The translations under genes were made by a program, and so were the position numbers. From the NCBI GenBank assembly GCA_964426895.1, contig CAYRSH010000008.1, positions 1-42,271 of the forward strand: a stretch of DNA of 42,271 nucleotides, read 5' to 3'. Source of the stretch: Caldipriscus sp964426895 (lineage in GTDB: Bacteria; Hydrothermota; Hydrothermia; LBFQ01). The notes beneath the pieces were generated by a model, which saw nothing but the letters and a program-made list of their open reading frames with translations, had not been told where the DNA came from and ran no database searches. This document shows positions 31,125 to 39,047 of the stretch, one piece after another (within the stretch, counting starts at the first letter, position 1; the number at the start of each line of letters is the position of its first letter).

Positions 31125-31126
31125 AT

Positions 31127-31870
31127 TCACTTCCTTTTTAAAAAGATATACCCATAAACCGCGAGAACCATAAGGATACTCAATACCCCAGTTAGTTTTA
31201 CGAGCCTCCAAACCATAACCTCATACCTCCTGTTTGCGGAATTGTATTGAAAGCAGTATAAGAGGAATTGATTCACGAGTTTGTTCTCCCCTATATTCCC
31301 CTTTGAAGCCTCTAAGAGGGATAGCCTGACATCCATCGGGTTTATCTCACCCAAATCGTAAATTATGCCGGAAGTTTTCCCATCGGGGGTTAGCGTGAAT
31401 ATTGCAACCGGATGGGCGTATAAGCCGTTTTTCAACCTATTGTATTTATATCCCAAATTCTGGGAGAGTTTTAGGACGCTTAAAGAATCACCTACTGAAA
31501 AAATAGCAGCATCTTTGAAGAAGAATTCATAAGACTTAAACTTTTCATAAGCATCCGTAACCGTATTTCTATGGTTGAAGGAATATACGAGAACCCTATA
31601 ATCCTTCCCCGGCTTTAAATCCTTAATCTTTGTTAAGGCTTCGTATGTTTTTAAAAGCACCGTAGAACACACCACGGGGCAATCGTAATACATCGGCACG
31701 ATTAAAACCGGCCTCTTACCATCAAAAATTTGGGTAATATTGAACCTTTTACCGTTTTGATCCATAAGGAAAACATTTTCTACTTTAACCCCTCCCCTGA
31801 AATCAACCTCAACACCCTTAATATCGTTGGGAACATATGTACTAAATTCCGCTATTAAAAGTACCATCAC
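31127..31870 (-). CDS. SCO1/SenC-family copper chaperone
   Basis: 247 residues. Thioredoxin fold with the copper-binding CPVVC in VPMYYDCPVVCSTVLLK (residues about 60-76) and the distal histidine in LYAHPVAIFTLTPDGK. One membrane helix near the C-terminus (LTGVLSILMVLAVYGYIFLK) instead of the usual N-terminal anchor. The leader is short (MMVLLIA). The GTG/ATG pair at 31870/31867 overlaps the ctaF stop. Sco proteins deliver copper to the CuA site of cytochrome oxidase, in agreement with this operon. Confidence 0.9.
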   Translation of the reverse strand: MMVLLIAEFSTYVPNDIKGVEVDFRGGVKVENVFLMDQNGKRFNITQIFDGKRPVLIVPMYYDCPVVCSTVLLKTYEALTKIKDLKPGKDYRVLVYSFNHRNTVTDAYEKFKSYEFFFKDAAIFSVGDSLSVLKLSQNLGYKYNRLKNGLYAHPVAIFTLTPDGKTSGIIYDLGEINPMDVRLSLLEASKGNIGENKLVNQFLLYCFQYNSANRRYEVMVWRLVKLTGVLSILMVLAVYGYIFLKRK

Positions 31871-32175
31871 ATACCAAAATACCCCGCCCTTGTGAGGACA
31901 TCAATTATAGGTAAAGCGAGGAGAATTGCCAAAAGGAAAAGGGGTATCGTTATCATAAACCACAACAACTTACTCTCGTATTTTAAATGCATAAAGAATA
32001 GTGCTACCAAGGATGCCTTCACAGATGCTATAGAAAGGGCTATTATGGTGTTCATAATTTTACCCAAGTCTATTCCCGCCGCCCAAACGGTTATAACGGT
32101 TAGAATGTAAAGGGCTATTGCCACCAAAAGATATACGGGCGGCGTAACTATGTGTTCTTTATGATTATCTTTCAT
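31867..32175 (-). CDS. ctaF: Cytochrome c oxidase subunit IV (CtaF-like)
   Basis: 102 residues from the ATG at 32175, chosen because AGGAGGTG lies just upstream and because longer readings run into ctaE. Three membrane helices: VYLLVAIALYILTVITVW, IASVKASLVALFFMHLKYES, WFMITIPLFLLAILLAL. This is the prokaryotic COX4/caa3 subunit IV pattern with the conserved K-xxLVxxFFMHLK. Small assembly or stabilising subunit of the oxidase. Confidence 0.88.
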   Translation of the reverse strand: MKDNHKEHIVTPPVYLLVAIALYILTVITVWAAGIDLGKIMNTIIALSIASVKASLVALFFMHLKYESKLLWFMITIPLFLLAILLALPIIDVLTRAGYFGM

Positions 32176-32186
32176 TCCCCACCTCC

Positions 32187-32825
32187 TTATTTTATCAAAT
32201 AGAAAAGCGGGAAGAGGTATATCCATATTAAATCCACGAGGTGCCAGTAAAGACCGGAAACCTCAACGGGTCCGTAATATTCGGATGAAAATTTCTCCCT
32301 TAAAGCCATAATGAGTATTCCCGTAAGGACCAACACACCTACCAATACATGCAATCCGTGTAATCCCGTAAGCATAAAGTACAGGGAGAAGAACAGGGCC
32401 TGACCTTTATGCCCTTCTTGTATCAAATGGTTAAACTCCTTACCTCCGGGGTATAAGCCCTCGTGAAACTTAACAGGCCATTCAACCGTCAATTTCACCA
32501 CCAAGAAAGTTACCCCCAAAAGTATGGTCAATAGAAGGAAGATGTTTAACAGCTTCTTCCTGTTGGTTTGGGCACTCCAAACACCCATGGCCATAGTAAA
32601 GGAACTCGTTATAAGGATTAGGGTATTGATAAAACCTATTGTCCTATTGAGGTGGTGATGTGCTATTTCAAAATCCTTGGCATATACGGAATGGAAAACG
32701 GCATATGCGGCGAACAAACCTCCGAACAACAATAACTCCGTGAATAGGAACAACCACATCCCCATTTTTGCCCCTTCAAGGCCGGCGTGCTTTTCTTCAT
32801 AATTTTTTTCAAGGGTTGCCTCCAT
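32187..32825 (-). CDS. ctaE: Cytochrome c oxidase subunit III
   Basis: 212 residues, about five helices. Motifs: KMGMWLFLFTELLLFGGLFA, the conserved glutamate region, and LHGLHVLVGVLVLTGILIMA followed by VEVSGLYWHLVDLIWIYLFP, the heme-copper subunit III signature. AGGAGGTGAGGT precedes the ATG. Core oxidase subunit without metal centres. Confidence 0.93.
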   Translation of the reverse strand: MEATLEKNYEEKHAGLEGAKMGMWLFLFTELLLFGGLFAAYAVFHSVYAKDFEIAHHHLNRTIGFINTLILITSSFTMAMGVWSAQTNRKKLLNIFLLLTILLGVTFLVVKLTVEWPVKFHEGLYPGGKEFNHLIQEGHKGQALFFSLYFMLTGLHGLHVLVGVLVLTGILIMALREKFSSEYYGPVEVSGLYWHLVDLIWIYLFPLFYLIK

Positions 32826-32836
32826 ACCTCACCTCC

Positions 32837-34435
32837 TTAGTGTTTTACGAAATCGTAAGGACCCTCCTTAACCACGGGTATTCTTTCAAAGTTTTCCGTT
32901 GGAGGGGGTGAGGGTATTGTCCATTCAAGGGATTTACCACCCCAAGGGTTATCCGGAGCCTTCTTACCCTTCCAAATGGCAAAGAGGAATACCCCCAGGG
33001 ATATTAGTATTCCAGCCGCTATGAAGTAAGAACCTATGGTTGATGCAACATGCAAAGGTTGGAACTCGGCTGGATAATCCCAATACCTTCTCGGCATACC
33101 CTGAATACCCAAAATGAATTGCGGGAAGAATGTTAAGTTGAACCCTATGAAGTTGAGCAACCAACCCACCTTCGCCCACTTTTCGTTATACATCTTTCCG
33201 AACATCTTGGGAGTCCAGTGGAAAAGTGCCCCAAAAAAGGCGAAAACCGCCGCCCCAACCATAACATAGTGGAAGTGTCCAACCACAAAGTATGTATCGT
33301 GTAAATGTATATCCGTTCCAAGGTTTGCCAAAAACAAACCCGTTAATCCACCTATTAAAAACAGTGATATGAATCCCAAAGCGTAAAGCATGGGGGTTGT
33401 GAATGAGATTTTACCTTTATAAAGTGTAGCCGTCCAGTTGAATATTTTTACAGCGGTGGGAACGGCAACAAAATATGTTAAAAATGAGAATATTATATCC
33501 GCAACCGGGGACATACCCGCAACGAACATGTGGTGACCCCAAACCAAAAATCCTATAAAGGCTATCGCAAGGGAAGATGCCGCTATAAACCAATACCCAA
33601 ATATGGGCTTCCTGCTATGGACGGACACCAATTCCGAGATAACACCGAAAGCGGGCAAGATCATTATATAAACCGCCGGGTGGGAATAGAACCAGAAAAG
33701 GTGTTGGAACAAAACCGGATCACCGCCCTTTGCGGGGTCAAAGAAACCTATACCCAAAAGGTTTTCCATACCCAAAAGTAATAGGGTTATACCCAAAACG
33801 GGTGTGGCGAGCAACTGCACCAAACTGGTCGCATATATAGCCCATACGAACAAAGGTAATTTACCCCATGTTAATCCGGGAGCCCTTAATTTATGAACCG
33901 TAACTATGAAGTTCATACCCGTTAATATAGAAGACATTCCAAGCGTAAAAATGGCTAATGAAACGATGAAAACATTAAGCCCCTTGTTTGCGCTGTAAGG
34001 TGTGTAGAATGTCCAACCCGTATCTATTGGTCCGAACAGAAGGGATGCCAAAAGCATTAAAGCACCCAAAACGAATATCCAATAACTCAAAAGGTTTATC
34101 CTTGGGAATGCCACATCCCTTGCACCAACCATTATTGGCAAGAAGAAGTTTCCCAAACCCGAGGGTATTATGGGAATTATCACCAAAAAGATTAGTAAAG
34201 CACCGTGTAGGGTGAAGAGTATGTTATGGGCTTCCGGTGACAGGAATTGTTTTCCGGGAAAGAGCAATTCGGTTCTGAATATTATGGCGAACAATCCCCC
34301 GACGAGTAGGAACAGTAGGCTTGTGAACATATACATTAGGCCTATTCTCTTATGGTCCAAGGTAAAAAGCCACGATCTTAAACCCTTTGCATCCAAATAG
34401 CTCTCATGCCTTTCAACCGCTTCCCTTACTTCCAT
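32837..34435 (-). CDS. ctaD: Cytochrome c oxidase subunit I (A2-type heme-copper oxidase)
   Basis: 532 residues, about 12-13 helices. Low-spin heme histidine in TLHGAL (H77). CuB region FYSHPAVYIMILPAFGVISE, with H252 and Y256 (the cross-linked His-Tyr pair). VWGHHMFVAGMSP gives H301/H302, and HDTYFVVGHFHYVMVGAAVF gives the two later heme ligands. The YSHP motif in place of the glutamate of GHPEVY marks the A2 subclass, as in Thermus caa3. AGGAGGTG lies before the ATG. Reduces O2 to water while pumping protons. Confidence 0.96.
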   Translation of the reverse strand: MEVREAVERHESYLDAKGLRSWLFTLDHKRIGLMYMFTSLLFLLVGGLFAIIFRTELLFPGKQFLSPEAHNILFTLHGALLIFLVIIPIIPSGLGNFFLPIMVGARDVAFPRINLLSYWIFVLGALMLLASLLFGPIDTGWTFYTPYSANKGLNVFIVSLAIFTLGMSSILTGMNFIVTVHKLRAPGLTWGKLPLFVWAIYATSLVQLLATPVLGITLLLLGMENLLGIGFFDPAKGGDPVLFQHLFWFYSHPAVYIMILPAFGVISELVSVHSRKPIFGYWFIAASSLAIAFIGFLVWGHHMFVAGMSPVADIIFSFLTYFVAVPTAVKIFNWTATLYKGKISFTTPMLYALGFISLFLIGGLTGLFLANLGTDIHLHDTYFVVGHFHYVMVGAAVFAFFGALFHWTPKMFGKMYNEKWAKVGWLLNFIGFNLTFFPQFILGIQGMPRRYWDYPAEFQPLHVASTIGSYFIAAGILISLGVFLFAIWKGKKAPDNPWGGKSLEWTIPSPPPTENFERIPVVKEGPYDFVKH

Positions 34436-34447
34436 TTTTCACCTCCT

Positions 34448-35536
34448 TTATTTAAGCGTTTTTATAAACTCAATAATATCCGCTATTTGTTCCTCGGTTA
34501 ATTGCCCCTGAAATGAGGGCATAACCGCCTGATAACCCTTAACTATTTTAGTCTTGGGGTCAAGTATGGATTCCCTTATGTAATTCTCATCGGCAACAAC
34601 CTTTCTACCATCCGCCAATTCAACCTCATGGCCGAATAAACCCTTCCAGGTTGGACCTATACCCGGAGAGCCGTCAAAGGAATGGCAACTTACACAAAGT
34701 TTTTGTGATATTATCTTACCCCTTTCCGCCGGGGATAAGGATGCTAAGAGTTTTTCCTGCGCCCCGGACCACTCGTTAAACTCCTCATCCGAGAGGTTTA
34801 AAATGGCATAAACGGAGTCCAAGAGCATGTTTGCCAATGTGTTGTTGAACCTGTCGGCCGGTATGGACATAAACCTTTCAAACTGTTTTGGGGGTAATGC
34901 CACCACCTTTGCGGGCATTCTTGAATGCCATGCCCCACAGTATTCAGTGCAAAAAACTTCATATTCCCCGGGCCTTTTTGCCTCAAACCATATCTTTGTA
35001 AACCTACCGGGAACCGCATCGTATTTCGCCCTAAACTTTGGAACATAAAAACTGTGTATAACATCTTGCGAGGTAAGGATTAACTGTACGGGTTCCCCAG
35101 CGGGTATAAAAATTATGGGCTGGAAATCCTTGGGGGTTATACCTCTATCGTCTTTTATGGTTCCCGTAATTATCTTTTTACCATCGGGATATTCCGCCGC
35201 CCAACCCCATTGCCTTGCGGTTATTCTGATTTCAAGGGAAGGCTTCCTTTCCGGCCATTTAACCTTAGCATAAGCCTTGTACCCAAACCAGAATATGACC
35301 AAAAGTAGGATTGTGGGTATTACCGTCCATACTATTTCCAATGGTGTATTATGGCTTATGGGTGCTCCCACTTCTTCATCTCCGGGTTTTTTACGATACT
35401 TTATTATAAAAGCCAAGAGTGCTATGTTTATTATGGCGAAAAATATAAAGGATAGCCAGAAGATAATCCAAAATGCTGTGTCAGTATCTGCGGCGTATGT
35501 GGATGCCCCTTCCGGCAAAAGACCAATTATCCACAT
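34448..35536 (-). CDS. ctaC: Cytochrome c oxidase subunit II fused to cytochrome c (caa3 type)
   Basis: 362 residues. Short N-terminal leader MWIIGLLPEGA, two membrane helices (about 21-46 and 66-86), then the cupredoxin CuA domain with ligands H161 (DVIHSFYVP), C196, C200, H204 and M207 (FCTEYCGAWHSRM). A c-type cytochrome follows: CVSCH at 281-285 and the distal methionine M339 (VMPSFQGQL). The fusion defines a caa3-type oxidase that accepts electrons directly. Leaderless ATG with TATAAT 9 nt upstream, and a perfect palindrome behind that. First gene of the operon. Confidence 0.96.
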   Translation of the reverse strand: MWIIGLLPEGASTYAADTDTAFWIIFWLSFIFFAIINIALLAFIIKYRKKPGDEEVGAPISHNTPLEIVWTVIPTILLLVIFWFGYKAYAKVKWPERKPSLEIRITARQWGWAAEYPDGKKIITGTIKDDRGITPKDFQPIIFIPAGEPVQLILTSQDVIHSFYVPKFRAKYDAVPGRFTKIWFEAKRPGEYEVFCTEYCGAWHSRMPAKVVALPPKQFERFMSIPADRFNNTLANMLLDSVYAILNLSDEEFNEWSGAQEKLLASLSPAERGKIISQKLCVSCHSFDGSPGIGPTWKGLFGHEVELADGRKVVADENYIRESILDPKTKIVKGYQAVMPSFQGQLTEEQIADIIEFIKTLK

Positions 35537-35545
35537 AGACTGAAT

Positions 35546-35551
35546 ATTATA
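35546..35551 (-). promoter_or_regulatory. -10 box for the cytochrome oxidase operon
   Basis: TATAAT followed by ATTC, 9 nt before the ATG at 35536. Confidence 0.55.
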
Positions 35552-35561
35552 AGGTGGTAAA

Positions 35562-35580
35562 ATTGCAAATGGATTGCAAT
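35562..35580. promoter_or_regulatory. Perfect inverted repeat, possible operator of the oxidase operon
   Basis: ATTGCAA-N5-TTGCAAT, two 7-base arms in perfect dyad symmetry with a 5-base centre. It occupies roughly the -35 zone of the oxidase promoter and directly follows the pfkA stop. The size suits a dimeric regulator. No T-run follows, so it is not a typical terminator. Confidence 0.5.
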
Positions 35581-36552
35581 TTAACCGAAGAAATGCTTGG
35601 CGTTTAGAAACTCATCCACGCTAACGGTTTTTAACCTACCAACGCAGGCGGACATATCCAAAGTCATAACATCGTATCCATTGTATGCCGTTATATAACC
35701 GAACTTTTTGTTTTTTACGAGTTCATAAGCAAAGTTTCCCATTGTGTGCGCCATAAGTCTATCATAAGCGGATGGGGAACCACCCCTTAAAACATAACCT
35801 ATTTCAACAAATCTCGTTTCCAAGTTTAACATACTCGCGAGTTTTCTCTGTATATGTATTCCAACATTTTGAACCTTTTGGTCGGAATATCTAACACCCT
35901 CCGCAACCACAACTATACTAAAACTCTTCCCCATTCTCTTCCTCTTTTCAATTACCTCCGCGATTTCATCAATTGTTAAAGGGTATTCGGGAATAACTAT
36001 TACATCCGCACCGGCCGATATTCCGGAATAAAGGGCTATCCATCCCGTGTGCCTTCCCATAACCTGAACCACAAAAACCCTTTTATGGGATTCTGCCGTG
36101 GAATGGAGTCTGTCTATAAGGTTTGTTGCAACATTAACGGCGGTATCAAACCCTATGCTTTCCGTTCCCCATATATCGTTATCTATGGTTTTTGGAATAA
36201 ATACAACCCTACCCCAAACCCTCTGAAAATGGTTTGCAATATGTAAAGATCCGTTTCCTCCTATAACGATTAAACAATCAACACTTTCAAGGTTTTCAAG
36301 GGCTTTGTTCAAAAAATCCTCATCATCCAAAGGATTAAACCTTGATGTCCCGAGAATAGTTCCCCCCTGATAAATTATTCCGCTTACGCTTTCCCTGTTC
36401 AAGTTTATAAAATCCCCAAATGCCACACCCTTCCAACCATCCCTAAAACCTATAATCTCATTCCCATCGTTTATAGCCCTCCTAACAATGGCCCTTATTG
36501 CCGCATTGAGACCGGGACAGTCCCCACCAGAGGTTAAAACTCCCAGCCTCAT
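35581..36552 (-). CDS. pfkA: 6-phosphofructokinase
   Basis: 323 residues. LTSGGDCPGLNAAIRAIV at the start, VIGGNGSLHIANHF, PKTIDNDIWGTESIGFDTAV, VVQVMGRHTGWIALYSGISA, and GYVLRGGSPSAYDRLMAHTM. It phosphorylates fructose 6-phosphate in glycolysis. PKTIDND (lysine in place of the glycine of E. coli) is shared with PPi-dependent and some ATP-dependent group III enzymes. The usual Asp/Glu of GG(D/E)GS is Asn here. Phosphate-donor choice (ATP or PPi) is therefore open. Start overlaps the SurA-like stop by four bases. Third gene of its unit. Confidence 0.9.
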   Translation of the reverse strand: MRLGVLTSGGDCPGLNAAIRAIVRRAINDGNEIIGFRDGWKGVAFGDFINLNRESVSGIIYQGGTILGTSRFNPLDDEDFLNKALENLESVDCLIVIGGNGSLHIANHFQRVWGRVVFIPKTIDNDIWGTESIGFDTAVNVATNLIDRLHSTAESHKRVFVVQVMGRHTGWIALYSGISAGADVIVIPEYPLTIDEIAEVIEKRKRMGKSFSIVVVAEGVRYSDQKVQNVGIHIQRKLASMLNLETRFVEIGYVLRGGSPSAYDRLMAHTMGNFAYELVKNKKFGYITAYNGYDVMTLDMSACVGRLKTVSVDEFLNAKHFFG

Positions 36553-37778
36553 AGATATACTTTAAAGTAAAATTCCTTTTTGGCCTCCTCAACGAGTTTT
36601 TGTAATTCCTCATCCACCTTTTTGTTTATAACAATGTTCCTTATCTCCTCATATGTGGGTTCCTTACCCTCCTTCTTATCCAAAACCTTGAAGATGTTTA
36701 TTGATAAACCTTCGGGGGATTCCACGGGGCCTATGATGTCTCCAACCTTTGCCTTTTTCAACTCCTTTAAAAGATCCGGTGGTAAAACCCTTTCGTTTAC
36801 CCAACCTATTTCACCGTTGTTTTCCCTTGTTGTTGGGTCTTCGGAATACTGTTTAACCAGTTTTGCGAAATCGTATCCCGACCTTGCCATATTAACTACC
36901 CTTTCGGCCTTTTTCATAACGGCGTTTTTTGCGGATGAAGATGGTTTTACCCTTATAAGTATATGTGCCAAAAGGTATGCATCCTCCTGCTTTCCCAAAA
37001 CCTTAAAGATGTGATAACCCTGAGGCCCCCTTAGGGGTTTTGTTATACCCCCTTCGGGTGTTTTATCCAGTTCTTGTATAAAATCGGGTGGGAAGGCGTT
37101 CTTGGGGACTATCCCTATGTTCCCACCGTTCTTTGCGCTCTCCCTATCATCCGACAACCTTTCCGCCAACTTTTCAAAACTCTCTCCCTTCCTAAGCATA
37201 TTATAAATGTCTTTTGCCTTCTCATAATATTTTTGTTCCTCCGATGCGGAGGGTTTAACTTGTAAGGATATTACAGCCAGTTTATACTCATCCGGTTCCT
37301 TTAAAGAGTCCTTATAAATCTTGTAAAATTGCATAACCTCATCGTCCAAAACTTTTATCTTAGGTTTAATTTTAAACTCTACATACTTTTGAACATAAAG
37401 GTTCCTCTCTATCATCTTCCTGTAATAATCCCTTAGATAATCCAAAGTTAAACCCGCCTCCTTTAACCTCTCCTCAAACTCCTCCTTACTCATCTTGCCC
37501 ATAAGAGCCTTTATTTGCTGATCCAAAACGGAATTTATTTCGTTATCGCTAACGCTTATCGTTGTATCCTCTTTTATTTTTAGGTATAGCAACTCCATAT
37601 TCACGAGTTCGTTTAATACATTTTTGCGAAACTCGTTTAACCTATCCGGCGTTATACCCATAGCACCGCCGTATATTAGGGTTATTTCATCAACTTCCGA
37701 CATCCAAAAGGCCCTATCCCCAACTACGGCTACTATTCTGTCAAGGGTATCAAGTTGGGATAATAACAGCAAAATCAT
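36549..37778 (-). CDS. SurA-like periplasmic chaperone with two parvulin domains
   Basis: 409 residues. The N-terminal SurA domain begins LDTLDRIVAVVGDRAFWMSE after a leader of only about 8 residues (MILLLLSQ). Two PpiC-type rotamase domains follow: one with LAERLSDDRESAKNGGNIGI and GYHIFKVLG, a second with LVKQYSEDPTTRENNGEIGW. SurA proteins guide unfolded barrels to the Bam complex, matching the outer-membrane genes here. AGGAGGTG sits before the ATG, which fixes the short leader. It overlaps the upstream gene by an ATGA. Confidence 0.88.
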   Translation of the reverse strand: MILLLLSQLDTLDRIVAVVGDRAFWMSEVDEITLIYGGAMGITPDRLNEFRKNVLNELVNMELLYLKIKEDTTISVSDNEINSVLDQQIKALMGKMSKEEFEERLKEAGLTLDYLRDYYRKMIERNLYVQKYVEFKIKPKIKVLDDEVMQFYKIYKDSLKEPDEYKLAVISLQVKPSASEEQKYYEKAKDIYNMLRKGESFEKLAERLSDDRESAKNGGNIGIVPKNAFPPDFIQELDKTPEGGITKPLRGPQGYHIFKVLGKQEDAYLLAHILIRVKPSSSAKNAVMKKAERVVNMARSGYDFAKLVKQYSEDPTTRENNGEIGWVNERVLPPDLLKELKKAKVGDIIGPVESPEGLSINIFKVLDKKEGKEPTYEEIRNIVINKKVDEELQKLVEEAKKEFYFKVYL

Positions 37779-38632
37779 TTTTCACCTCCTCTGTACTTGT
37801 TTAAAAGCGCCGTAAAAACGGAGTCTTCTACCTGCTTCCTCCTCTGCTCCAAAAGGAACTGATAAACCGTCCCTTTGATCTGCGTATCAAGATTGTTTAT
37901 ATTAACCTTCCTTATATCCACAACTTTTGCAACCACATAGGTATTAGGACCCATCGCAAATGGACCTATAACATCGTCCTTCTTGGCGTTTTTTAAGGCT
38001 TCAAACTCCTTTTCGGATAATGCAAACCTCCCAAGTCCAACATTCTGATAACCCGATGGTTGAACGCTTATCTTCCCACTCTTTGCAAGCTCTTCAAGCA
38101 TGAGGTTTGCGGCATAACTACCGTCTTTTAAGAGTTTCTTTAATGTATCGGTCAGTTTAACATCGCCGTACGCAACGGTTAGCATGGCTATTTCCTTTGA
38201 AAACTCTTCTTTGTGATTATTTATAAACTTCATAACTTCGGATGTATCAACATTTATTTTCGGTAGGATGTACTTTCTATAAAAGGCATCGGCCACAACA
38301 CCCTTTTCCGCCCAATACCTAAGCCTTTCTACAATGCTGTCCGTATCCAAACCTAAGTTCTTACCCTCATTGTAGAATAAAGCCAATTTTAAAAGTCCTT
38401 TCTCAACATCCTCTTGCGATTGGTTTAAACCGGGCACGGACTGGGCTATATCAAGGTCCAAACGCGTAATATAAACATCACCCACCTTTTTATACACATC
38501 TTTTGGGGCTTCCTCAACTTTTGAATTAGAAGTTTTACCCGTCTTTTGAAGGTATAACACCCCAAAAGCTCCCACAAAAACACCCAAAGCAAGCGACACC
38601 AAGGAAAATGCTCCCATCAAGTACTTGTTCAT
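37775..38632 (-). CDS. Membrane-anchored PpiC/SurA-related folding factor
   Basis: 285 residues. One N-terminal membrane anchor (MGAFSLVSLALGVFVGAFGV, residues 6-25) with a normal lysine before it. Next a SurA_N-like helical region (GDVYITRLDLDIAQSVPGLN, VEKGLLKLALFYNEGKNLGL), then a parvulin-like segment (YQNVGLGRFALSEKEFEALK, DDVIGPFAMGPNTYVVAKVV). The full catalytic parvulin motif is weak, so it may be chaperone only. First gene of the unit leading to the SurA-like protein and pfkA. A TAGTAT sequence lies 9 nt before the ATG. Confidence 0.75.
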   Translation of the reverse strand: MNKYLMGAFSLVSLALGVFVGAFGVLYLQKTGKTSNSKVEEAPKDVYKKVGDVYITRLDLDIAQSVPGLNQSQEDVEKGLLKLALFYNEGKNLGLDTDSIVERLRYWAEKGVVADAFYRKYILPKINVDTSEVMKFINNHKEEFSKEIAMLTVAYGDVKLTDTLKKLLKDGSYAANLMLEELAKSGKISVQPSGYQNVGLGRFALSEKEFEALKNAKKDDVIGPFAMGPNTYVVAKVVDIRKVNINNLDTQIKGTVYQFLLEQRRKQVEDSVFTALLNKYRGGEK

Positions 38633-38711
38633 AAACCGTTAATACTAAGGGTGAAAACTTTAAATCTTTATTACCCGCCAAAACATTTGCAAGTTTTAAA
38701 AATTTCTACCT

Positions 38712-38717
38712 TATAAT
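38712..38717 (+). promoter_or_regulatory. -10 box for the small membrane protein
   Basis: TATAAT followed by ACCC, 9 nt before the ATG at 38727; TTGCAA at 38687-38692 is a possible -35 at a long 19-nt spacing. Confidence 0.5.
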
Positions 38718-38726
38718 ACCCAAATT

Positions 38727-39047
38727 ATGACGGCAAAAGATATAAATTATAAGGCACTATTGGTTCTAATACTAAACCTGATATTCCCGGGTTTGGGGCA
38801 CATTATAGCAAAGAAAGAGATAGCGGAAGCCCTTAAAAGGACGGGAAAAAATCCCAACGCGGATCCGAATGTTATATACAGAAATGGTATAATTCAATTA
38901 ATCCTTTTAGCCGCAGGATTTATCACTTGTGGTTTAACATCAATAGTGGCATGGATTTGGTCTTTCATAATAGACACATTGGCTAATTATTATCCAGCTA
39001 TGACTTCCGTAAAAGATGAAGATGTTGGACCAATATCCGAGGGATAA
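38727..39047 (+). CDS. Small two-helix membrane protein (TM2-like)
   Basis: 106 residues with two hydrophobic segments (LLVLILNLIFPGLGHIIAKK at about 11-30 and GIIQLILLAAGFITCGLTSI with VAWIWSFIID at about 50-80). The 'PGLGH' turn and IVAWIWSFIIDTL resemble TM2-type proteins. No function can be assigned. Its end overlaps the next gene by 32 bases, so the two are co-transcribed. Confidence 0.65.
   Translation: MTAKDINYKALLVLILNLIFPGLGHIIAKKEIAEALKRTGKNPNADPNVIYRNGIIQLILLAAGFITCGLTSIVAWIWSFIIDTLANYYPAMTSVKDEDVGPISEG

Noticed and set aside
31125..31211. 29-residue extension of the pterin dehydratase
   Set aside because: It overlaps SCO1, is not family-like, and a ribosome-binding site precedes the ATG at 31124.
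32176..32226. 17-residue extension of subunit IV
   Set aside because: AGGAGGTG directly precedes the ATG at 32175 and the extension lies in the end of ctaE.
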